Positions 42,665-52,800 of a stretch of DNA of 64,000 bases are shown in pieces. The notes beneath the pieces are model-generated. The model was not told the DNA's origin. It worked only from the letters and a program-made list of their open reading frames with translations, and did not search any database. The stretch lies in assembly GCA_950097015.1 (NCBI GenBank), contig CATNEN010000038.1:18610001-18674000 (forward strand), written 5' to 3'. The stretch's first letter is position 1, and each line of letters begins with the position of its first letter. Made by a program: the position numbers and the translations under genes. Source of the DNA: Macrostomum hystrix. Taxonomy: Eukaryota; Platyhelminthes; Macrostomidae.

Positions 42665-45600
42665 ATGCCGTCCCAGTCTTCGTCGCCCAGTCGCAAGAAG
42701 AAGAGCGTCACCTTCAGCTCCAAGCCTGAGCGACAAAAGTCAGGCGGCTCTCGAACTGGCTCAGCCAGGAGCTCAGCCAGGAGGTCTGCGGCAGCGGCTG
42801 CTGCGGCTGGCAGCTGCGAACCAGTTTGCGCTGGCTGCGAGGAGCTTCGCGCAGCTGCGGCCACTTCGGCTGCCAGAGAGGCTGCGCTTATCGAATCGAA
42901 CTCTCGACTGCAGCAGGTTCGTATTCGGTCGGGTTTTGAGTGTTAAGAGGAAGAGAGGGTGTTAATAGGGACAGGGTGTTAATAGGGACAGGGTGTTAAG
43001 AGGGACAGGGTGTTACGAGGGACAGGGTGTTACGAGAGACAGAGGGTGTTGAGTGGGACAGGGTGTTGAGTGGGACAGAGGGTGTTAAGTGGGACAGAGG
43101 GTGTTAAGAGGGGCAGAGGGTGTTAAGAGGGACAGAGGGTGTTCTCAATTTTCTATATTAAAATTTAGGAGGCCACCCGGCTAGCAGCCGAGGTAAACCG
43201 TCTGCTGGACTGGCAGCGGCAAATTCGCGACAAGATCCTGCTCAACTGCCCGGAGTCCGCGTTGGCCGGCGTGTCACTCTCGGCCAGCCATCCCGACCGG
43301 CCTTTGGACTGCCTCATCTGGGCGGCGCAGCATCCGCCGTCAGCTGAATCTCGCCTAGTTGACCTGGAGACTCGGGTGACACAGCTGGGCGCCGATTTTA
43401 GCCGCTGCGCCGGCCGTTGCCTCCTTTACGAGGGCGCCATGGAACAGCTGCTCAGGAACCGGTTTGGACCGGATCGGGTGCACGAGATTGTGTCCGACAC
43501 ATTTCTGGCGTCTGGTGGGTGGTGGCTTATTTATGGTCACAGTAAGGCTACCTACCTATCTGACTGCCTCCCCTGACACCTGGTTGATTGTCCTGACACC
43601 TGACTGCCTTCCCTGACACCTGGTTGATTGTCCTGACATCTGACTGCCTCCCCTTACAGCCTCCACTGACACCTGACTGACACACCTGACACCTGGCTGC
43701 CTCTGCATGACACCTGACTGCCTCCCCTGACACCTGACTGCCTCCCCTGACAGCCTCCACTGACACCTGACTGACACACCTGACACCGTACTGACACACC
43801 TGACACCTGACTGACACACCTGACACCTGGCTGACACACCTGACACCTGGCTGCCTCTCCATGACACCTGACTGCCTCCCCTGACAGCCTCCACTGACAC
43901 CTGGCTGCCTCCTCTGACACCCGACTGCCACACCTGACACCTGATTTATCCTTTGTTCTACTAACGCCCTGTAGGAAAACCAGTTCGCGACGCCTACGAT
44001 CGCGACATCGCCAAGAGTCCGCTGCCGCTGACCAGCATGTCGGAGAATGCTGAGCAAGCTGTCTTAGAGAATCAGGACCCGTCAGCCCTGCTTGACGGTA
44101 ATACTCGCTTATCGATGACCTTTTGAGGCGATAAAAATTCTATAATAAATCAACTTGTTCTACAATTCTTTTGCAGAATTTGAACGTAAAATATCGTTGA
44201 GCGCTTTGGCAGCCTTTCCAGATCGAAGCAATGTTCTCATGCTTAAACCGGTGAGAACACCGTTTTGATATCGATCACACCATCGTGTCCTCAATCTCAC
44301 CATCGTGTCCTCAATCACACCATCGTGTCCTCAATCACACCATTGTGTCCTCAATCACACCATTGTGTCCTCAATCACACCATCGTGTCCTCAATCACTT
44401 TATCGTGTCCTCAATCACACCATTGTGTCCTCAATCACACCATCGTGTCCTCAATCACACCATTGTGTCCTCAATCACACCATTGTGTCCTCAATCACAC
44501 CATCGTGTCCTCAATCACACCATCGTGTCCTCAATCACTTTATCGTGTCCTCAATCACACCATTGTGTCCTCAATCACACCATTGTGTCCTCAATCTCAC
44601 CATTGTGTCCTCAATCACACCATCGTGTCCTCAATCACACCATCGTGTCCTCAATCACTTTATCGTGTCCTCAATCACACCATTGTGTCCTCAATCACAC
44701 CATTGTGTCCTCAATCACACCATTGTGTCCTCAATCTCACCATTGTGTCCTCAATCACACCATTGTGTCCTCAATCACACCATCGTGTCCTCAATCACAC
44801 CATTGTGTCCTCAATCACACCATCGTGTCCTCAATCACACCATTGTGTCCTCAATCACACCATTGTGTCCTCAATCACACCATCGTGTCCTCAATCACAC
44901 CATCGTGTCCTCAATCACTTTATCGTGTCCTCAATCACACCATTGTGTCCTCAATCACACCATTGTGTCCTCAATCACTTCATCGTGTCCTCAATCACAC
45001 CATTGTGTCCTCAATCACACCATTGTGTCCTCAATCACTCCATCGTGTCCTCAATCACACCATCGTGTCCTCAATCACACCATTGTGTCCTCAATCACAC
45101 CATTGTGTCCTCAATCACACCATTGTGTCCTCAATCACACCATTGTGTCCTCAATCACTTTATCGTGTCCTCAATCACACCATTGTGTCCTCAATCACAC
45201 CATTGTGTCCTCAATCACACCATTGTGTCCTCAATCACACCATTGTGTCCTCAATCACTTTATCGTGTCCTCAATCGCACCATTGTGTCCTCAATCACAC
45301 CATTGTGTCCTCAATCACTTTATCGTGTCCTCAATCACACCATTGTGTCCTCAATCACACCATTGTGTCCTCAATCACTTCATCGTGTCCTCAATCACAC
45401 CATTGTGTCCTCAATCACACCATTGTGTCCTCAATCACACCATTGTGTCCTCAATCACTTCATCGTGTCCTCATTCACACCATTGTGTCCTCAATCACAC
45501 CATTGTGTCCCCAATCACTTTATCGTGTCCTCAATCACACCATTGTGTCCTCAATCACTTTATCGTGTCCTCAATCACACCATTGTGTCCTCAATCACAC

Positions 45601-48230
45601 CATTGTGTCCTCAATCACACCATTGTGTCCCCAATCACTTTATCGTGTCCTCAATCACACCATTGTGTCCTCAATCACTTTATCGTGTCCTCAATCACAC
45701 CATTGTGTCCTCAATCACTTTATCGTGTCCTCAATCACACCATTGTGTCCTCAATCACACCATTGTGTCCTCAATCACTCCATCGTGTCCTCAATCACTT
45801 TATCGTGTCCTCAATCACACCATTGTGTCCTCAATCACACCATTGTGTCCTCAATCACTTTATCGTGTCCTCAATCACACCATTGTGTCCTCAATCACAC
45901 CATTGTGTCCTCAATCACTTCATCGTGTCCTCAATCACACCATTGTGTCCTCAATCACACCATTGTGTCCTCAATCACACCATTGTGTCCTCAATCACTT
46001 CATCGTGTCCTCAATCACACCATTGTGTCCTCAATCACACCATTGTGTCCCCAATCACTTTATCGTGTCCTCAATCACACCATTGTGTCCTCAATCACTT
46101 TATCGTGTCCTCAATCACACCATTGTGTCCTCAATCACACCATTGTGTCCTCAATCACACCATTGTGTCCCCAATCACTTTATCGTGTCCTCAATCACAC
46201 CATTGTGTCCTCAATCACTTTATCGTGTCCTCAATCACACCATTGTGTCCTCAATCACTTTATCGTGTCCTCAATCACACCATTGTGTCCTCAATCACAC
46301 CATTGTGTCCTCAATCACTCCATCGTGTCCTCAATCACTTTATCGTGTCCTCAATCACACCATTGTGTCCTCAATCACACCATTGTGTCCTCAATCACTT
46401 CATCGTGTCCTCAATCACACCATTGTGTCCTCAATCACACCATTGTGTCCTCAATCACTTCATCGTGTCCTCAATCACACCATTGTGTCCTCAATCACAC
46501 CATTGTGTCCCCAATCACTTTATCGTGTCCTCAATCACACCATTGTGTCCTCAATCACTTTATCGTGTCCTCAATCACACCATTGTGTCCTCAATCACAC
46601 CATTGTGTCCTCAATCACACCATTGTGTCCCCAATCACTTTATCGTGTCCTCAATCACACCATTGTGTCCTCAATCACTTTATCGTGTCCTCAATCACAC
46701 CATTGTGTCCTCAATCACTTTATCGTGTCCTCAATCACACCATTGTGTCCTCAATCACACCATTGTGTCCTCAATCACTCCATCGTGTCCTCAATCACTT
46801 TATCGTGTCCTCAATCACACCATTGTGTCCTCAATCACACCATTGTGTCCTCAATCACTTTATCGTGTCCTCAATCACACCATTGTGTCCTCAATCACAC
46901 CATTGTGTCCTCAATCACTTCATCGTGTCCTCAATCACACCATTGTGTCCTCAATCACACCATTGTGTCCTCAATCACACCATTGTGTCCTCAATCACAC
47001 CATTGTGTCCTCAATCACTTTATCGTGTCCTCAATCACACCATTGTGTCCTCAATCACACCATTGTGTCCTCAATCACACCATTGTGTCCTCAATCACAC
47101 CATTGTGTCCTCAATCACACCATTGTGTCCTCAATCACACCATTGTGTCCTCAATCACACCATTGTGTCCCCAATCACTTTATCGTGTCCTCAATCACAC
47201 CATTGTGTCCTCAATCACTTTATCGTGTCCTCAATCACACCATTGTGTCCTCAATCACTTTATCGTGTCCTCAATCACACCATTGTGTCCTCAATCACAC
47301 CATTGTGTCCTCAATCACTCCATCGTGTCCTCAATCACTTTATCGTGTCCTCAATCACACCATTGTGTCCTCAATCACACCATTGTGTCCTCAATCACTT
47401 CATCGTGTCCTCAATCACAATATTGTGTCCTCAATCACTTCATCGTGTCCTCAATCACTTCATCGTGTCCTCAATCACACCATTGTGTCCTCAATCACTT
47501 CATCGTGTCCTCAATCACACCATTGTGTCCTCAAACACTTCATCGTGTCCTCAATCACACCATTGTGTCCTCAATCACTTCATCGTGTCCTCAATCTCAC
47601 CATTGTGTCCTCAATCACTTCATCGTGTCCTCAATCACAATATTGTGTCCTCAATCACAATATTGTGTCCTCAATCACTTCATCGTGTCCTCAATCACAC
47701 CATTGTGTCCTCAATCACACCATTGTGTCCTCAATCACACCATTGTGTCCTCAATCACACCATTGTGTCCTCAATCACTTCATCGTGTCCTCAATCACTT
47801 CATCGTGTCCTCAATCACAATATTGTGTCCTCAATCACAATATTGTGTCCTCAATCACAACCTCCCATTGGGACACTAATTCCGTTTCTCCCTCATTCTC
47901 AATCCCCAATCGATCCTGCAGCCGTCACAGCGTCTGCCCGGCTGCACGCCAATCAGCCAGATGAATCGCGACCTGCGCCAATGGATCTGCGCCGATCTAA
48001 ACCTGGAGCGTCGAGCCGGCAACGATTGGCGAATGCTTGCTGATCGGTTGGGCTTCGCCGACTACGTCGCCGCCTGGTCTCGTCTGTCCTCTCCAATGGC
48101 TAAATTGTTTGCCGAATGGGATAAAAGCGAGTGCGCCACTGTGCGACTGTTGCATCGCCATCTGGCTAGCCCGGAGCTGCGGGCTCCCCTGCTGGCTAAA
48201 CGGCTGCAAGAGTTCTACAGGGTCGATTGA
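42665..48230 (+). CDS. Coiled-coil and death-domain protein (five exons)
   Basis: Exons 42665-42916, 43169-43514, 43975-44097, 44177-44250, 47922-48230; phases agree and give 367 residues. The N-terminus (1-75) is basic and Ser/Ala-rich; residues about 75-190 look helical and coiled-coil prone (LAAEVNRLLDWQRQIRDKI, RLVDLETRVTQLGADF). Residues about 280-365 form a death domain of the UNC5 kind, with GNDWRMLADRLGF, SSPMAKLFAEWDK and a final helix. Death domains mediate homotypic signalling contacts. Unlike UNC5 there is no transmembrane segment, ZU5 or UPA domain visible, so the protein should be cytosolic; partner and pathway are unknown. I do not recognise an orthologue. A good acceptor (TTCTTGCAG at 42631-42639) lies 25 bp before the ATG. 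Its last intron is a 3.6-kb minisatellite. Confidence 0.78.
42950..43145. repeat. ~18-19-bp minisatellite in intron 1 of the death-domain gene
   Basis: About ten units of GGGTGTTAAGAGGGACAGA with small length changes. It fills the intron from about 30 bp after the donor to 25 bp before the acceptor. Confidence 0.93.
43560..43945. repeat. 20-bp minisatellite in intron 2, inverted relative to 41893-42517
   Basis: Units such as CTGACACCTGACTGCCTCCC, the reverse complement of the upstream array, mixed with shorter CTGACACACCTGACACC units. Fills most of the intron. Confidence 0.93.
44268..47870. repeat. 3.6-kb 20-bp minisatellite in intron 4 of the death-domain gene
   Basis: About 180 units of CACACCATTGTGTCCTCAAT with variants CACTTTATCG, CACTTCATCG and CACTCCATCG at the centre. 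Units are almost all exactly 20 bp. No forward frame of the unit has a stop codon, so all three plus frames stay open for over 3.5 kb, but the frame continuing from exon 4 stops at 44268 and the frame of exon 5 stops at 47879. Multi-unit patterns recur (for example about 45470-45900 versus 46010-46440), showing segmental amplification. Confidence 0.97.
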
Positions 48231-48922
48231 TTCGGTGGCTGCCCATTGTGCTATCAGATACTATATTTTCTCTAAACCTTTTAATGGGGGGACAAAATAG
48301 GAATTTGACTCTCAGTCCCAGTCCGTGGACTGGGAAGACCGCCTGACCCACCCATTTACCGGCATCTAAGTAATTAAATGTCTTGCGCAAGGGACACAAA
48401 TCGTCTCTATTCGGTTTGAGATTCGAACTCCGGACCTCTCAATCAGAATTGTTTTTTCGATGGAAAATTTGATGACCTAACTCAAAGTTTGACATTGAAG
48501 GGTGAAATTGAAGCAAAAATTGTATGGCTTTTATTGACTGCTTCGATAAACATTTGTTTTTTTTCTATCCTACTTTTAAGACTTTCGATTTCTTTAATCG
48601 ACAACTTTAATATTATTTTTTATTGCGTCTCCGTCCAGGTGTCTTCAATGCTGTGATATTCTTAAATTAAAAAATATACAAAATGATATATTTTCTTCTT
48701 TCCATAGAAAAATCTACAAAAACAAAATTTGACCCACTTTGTGTAATTTCGCGTTTCTTTCTTTTTTTTGGTTTTGGCGTTTGCACTACTGACAATGAAA
48801 TGAGCTGTTGGAGCACAAATCGTTTGTGTTTATTCATCAGCTTAGGCCTATAAACTTGAACCAACTTTTAAGATGAGAAGCCCTATTGTTTATAATCATC
48901 TCTTGGCGGTCTTCCATACAGC
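48231..48922. other. Intergenic region left of tRNA-Arg
   Basis: Holds the 3' flank of the death-domain gene and one decayed SINE B copy (48311-48450). The rest is AT-rich with nothing recognisable. Confidence 0.6.
48311..48450 (-). mobile_element. SINE family B, copy 2 (decayed)
   Basis: On the minus strand, GGTCCGGAGTTCGAATCTC is the B-box part, followed by CTTGCGCAAGACATTTAATT, AAATGGGTGGGTCAGGC and CAGTCCACGGACTGGGAC, in the order found in the complete copies. Several small deletions make it shorter. Confidence 0.75.
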
Positions 48923-48995
48923 GGCCGCGTGGCGCAATGGATAACGCGTCTGACTACGGATCAGAAGATTCCAGGTTCGAGTCCTGGCGTGGTCG
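48923..48995 (+). tRNA. tRNA-Arg(ACG)
   Basis: A 73-nt cloverleaf: acceptor GGCCGCG pairs with CGTGGTC (one or two G-U pairs), discriminator G. The D arm contains TGGCGCAATGG (A box), the anticodon stem TCTGA/TCAGA encloses the loop CTACGGA with anticodon ACG, and the T arm contains GGTTCGAGTCC (B box). No intron. A run of seven T residues about 15 bp downstream can end polymerase III transcription. ACG, read as ICG after editing, decodes CGU/CGC/CGA arginine codons. It is intact, unlike the SINE heads nearby. Confidence 0.95.
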
Positions 48996-49843
48996 TAGAA
49001 TAATTTTGCCATTTTTTTGTTGCAGTGTTGCAACGGCAAAAGAAAAAATTTTGCCTGACTAATAACTGTATTAGATGGTGAGATAATGCTTCTTTGGGAG
49101 AAAAAATTAAACAAAACTAGAAGTATTAAAAGTAAAAAATGCCGCCTTGTTTCTTTTCAATACATATCGGCTACCTCAAAGTGTTGAACCACGACTGCCA
49201 CTACTAAGTGTGCGCTACTACTCTATAGCATAAATTATTACATCAGTTTTTGAATCCGAAATGTTTTTACGAACCACTAAATGAAAGTTTCTCCAGACAC
49301 AACCATTTAAAACTAGATTGTCAACGTGTTCCTGTTTCCTACTTACAGTAGTCTGCTACTAACGTGTTTACGATTTTGTCCACAAAAAGGAAAACTGATT
49401 TGCTAGGTCATTCTTATCTATGCAATATAATACGCTCGTAATTGCCTGAATTATTAGCATGAGGATGCAACCAGTTCTCACGAAAGCTACACGCACTGGG
49501 CGAGCAGAATGTATATACAGTCTTGAGTCACCAAGCAGTTTGTTAATAATTATACTCGCTGGATTCAAATTCGTTGTGGCTAATTTGCATATTTGTTTGC
49601 GCAATCTATGACACGAGCCAATGTTTGTCTATTGCATTGCAATGGATTGTCGTTGAAAAAGGCTAACAGAGAACGCCACTTGAATTTCGCTGCGGTGTGA
49701 ATGTCTTAATTTGCCTTCGTGACAGGAGTCCATTGCTGAGATTATGCAGATTGACTGTGCACGGAACACAGTCGCTCTTTATATTTAACCGGCGAAAAAA
49801 ATTAATTAAGTCCTCGTAATCAGTCCTTTTGCTAAGCAAATCC
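48996..49843. other. Intergenic region right of tRNA-Arg
   Basis: 850 bp of mixed composition before the Mx-like gene. No gene, repeat or mobile element recognised; it should contain the Mx-like promoter. Confidence 0.55.
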
Positions 49844-52800
49844 ATGGAAGTGAAAGTTCAACTGGAAGTGAAGTCGCAGTCAGATGCAGAGTTCGCTCCG
49901 GCCCTCACTCGGGCCTTCAAGGAGCGCCTGCGGCCGTGTTTGAATGCCTTGGACGGCCTGAGGTCGCACGGTCTGCAGCGGGAGATCAGCCTGCCAGCGA
50001 TTGCCGTGGTTGGCGACCAGTCCGTTGGGAAATCCTCCGTGCTGGAGTCCATCTCTGGCGTGGAATTTCCCCGCGGCCTTGGCATCGTCACGCGATGCCC
50101 GCTGATGCTGTGCATGCGCGGTAGGGAGGACGCGGGTTGGACAGCGCGGATCAGGTGAGGTTCGATTTGGCCTTTCATTTCATCAACCATTCTTCGAGTA
50201 GATTGAGGATTTGGGTGGATAGAGGACTACTCTTAGGGTAGATAGAGGGCCATTCTTTGGGTAGATGGAGGACCACTCTTAGGGTAAATAGAGGACCACT
50301 CTTAGGTTAGATAGAGGACCATTCTTAGGGTAGATAGAGGGCCATTCTTTGGGTAGATAGAGGGCCATTCTTTGGGTAGATAGAGGGACATTCTTTGGGT
50401 AGATAGAGGACCATTCTTAGGGTAGATACATGACCATTCCTTGGGTGGATAGAGGGTGGATAGAGGACTACTCTTAGGGTAGATAGAACGCCATTCTTTG
50501 GGTAGATAGAGGATCATTCTTAGGGTAGATTGAGGACCATTCTTAGGGTAGATAGAGGACCACTCTTTGGGTAGATAGAGGGCCATTCTTTGGGTAGATA
50601 GAGGACCACTCTTAGGGTAGATAGAGTACCATTCTTAGGGTAGATTGAGGACCATTCTTAGGGTAGATAGAGGACCACTCTTAGGGTAGATAGAGGGCCA
50701 TTCTTTGGGTAGATAGAGGACCACTCTTAGGGTAGATAGAGGGCCATTCTTTGGGTAGATAGAGGACCACTCTTAGGGTAGATACATGACCATTCCTTGG
50801 GTGGATAGAGGGTGGATAGAGGACTACTCTTAGGGTAGATAGAACGCCATTCTTTGGGTAGATAGAGGACCACTCTTTGGGTAGATAGAGGGCCATTCTT
50901 TGGGTAGATAGAGGACCACTCTTAGGGTAGATAGAGTACCATTCTTAGGGTAGATTGAGGACCATTCTTAGGGTAGATAGAGGACCACTCTTAGGGTAGA
51001 TAGAGGGCCATTCTTTGGGTAGATAGAGGACCACTCTTAGGGTAGATAGAGGACCACTCTTAGGGTAGATAGAGTACCACTCTTAGGGTAGATGGAGTAC
51101 CATTCTTAGGGTAGATTAAGGACCATTCTTTGGGTAGATAGAGGACCATTCTTTGGGTAGATAGAGGACCATTCTTTGGGTAGATAGAGGACCACTCTTA
51201 GGGTAGATAGAGAGCCATTCTTTGGGTAGATAGAGGATTCTATTGGGGTTGATAAAGGATCATTTTTAGTATATAGATAGAGGATCATTCTTAGGGTTAG
51301 ATAGAGGATCATTCTTAGGGTAAATAGAGGACCACTCTTAGGGTAGATAGAGGCTATTCTTGGAGTAGATTCTGAGATGGTTGAAATCGAATATCTACGA
51401 GATATTCAGTGCCCCAATATTTCAATATCATGCTTCAACAATTAAATTCCCGCAGGTACGAGACAAAGTCGGGCCAGGCGCGGGACAAGCCGCTGTCCAC
51501 TCCGGCCGAAATCGGCCAGGCGATTCGCGACGCCCAGGAGGAGATGACCAGCAGTGCCGGGGAGATCTCTGACAAGCTCATCGAGCTGCACATCGAGGGC
51601 CGCGACACGCCCGACCTGACGCTTATCGATCTGCCCGGAATCGCCAGGTATAAATTGTCAGAAATAATAAATCAACAATTAGGAAGGTCTGAAAGTCTTG
51701 GTGTAAGGGGGTCAGTGGCAGAGCGGATAAAGAGTTTGCCTCTCGCACCAAGGTCCCTAAGCTCGATTCCGCGGCGAGGCCACATTTATTTGGGGCGCAG
51801 CCGCGGAAAGAAGGCTTGGGGGCTTGTCGTTCAATTTGCCCTCGACGGCCAACCCCCAAAGCACAGTGAGAGTGTACACTGCCAGACGATGAAAAAGTCA
51901 GGGCAGATGTACACACCTATGTGAGTGAGTTGAGTGTGTACCTGTGTACAGTATCTGTGTGCGTGTGTGCTCAGGAGTCAGCGAAATGGGCAGAATTGCC
52001 TCCTCACTGGCTGCGGGGTCTAGTGTCACTAAATGATGTGCCATTGTCCGCACCCCTCCTGCAATTATTTATATTGTTTGTATTATAATTATTTGAGATA
52101 GAATAGAATGCTGCGCATTATTCTATTCCACTCCGTCAGGTTTTCCATCGCGAACGCGGGTGACATCGCCACAGTCAGCAAGTCGCTCATCATGTCGCAC
52201 ATTCTCAAGCCGGAGGTGCTCATCCTGGTTGTGATTCCGTGCAATGTGGACGTCGAGACGGTGGAGGCGGTGTCACTTGCCCGCGAAGTAGATCCAGAAT
52301 GCAAGCGCACACTCGGCGTGCTGACGTGCCCGGACCTGGTGAACCCGGGCTCGGAGACCGAGGTGCTAGCCATGATGAGAAACGAGCGACTCAAACTGTC
52401 CAAGGGCTTCGTGACGGTGCGCTGCAGAACTCCGCAGCAGCTGAAGGAGAACATGAGCCTGCAGGAAGCGTGCAAGGCTGAGGAGGAATTCTTCAAGCAG
52501 CATCCGCACTTTCGTAATCTGGGCGAGTTCCAGCGAGGCTCCAAGACGCTGGCCAACAAGCTGAGCGTTGAGCTGTACCAGGCGGTGAAGGACCGCATCC
52601 CGGAGATGCTAAAGGAGATTCAGGTGACCCTGAAATTCGCACTAGCCATTGATTGAACGCTGACGTACCCAGAAGACAAGGAGGTGCTTTTTTCGATTCA
52701 CGCAGGTGAAACGTGACGAGTACATGGTCCTGCTGGAAGCGCTAGGCGCCGGTCCGCCCGAGTCCGAAGCCGAAATGAGGCACCTCCTGGCGTTCATGAT

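Noticed and set aside
44265-48043. Three overlapping >1200-codon frames
   Set aside because: Products of a stop-free 20-bp unit in an intron; the flanking exon frames are closed at both ends of the array.
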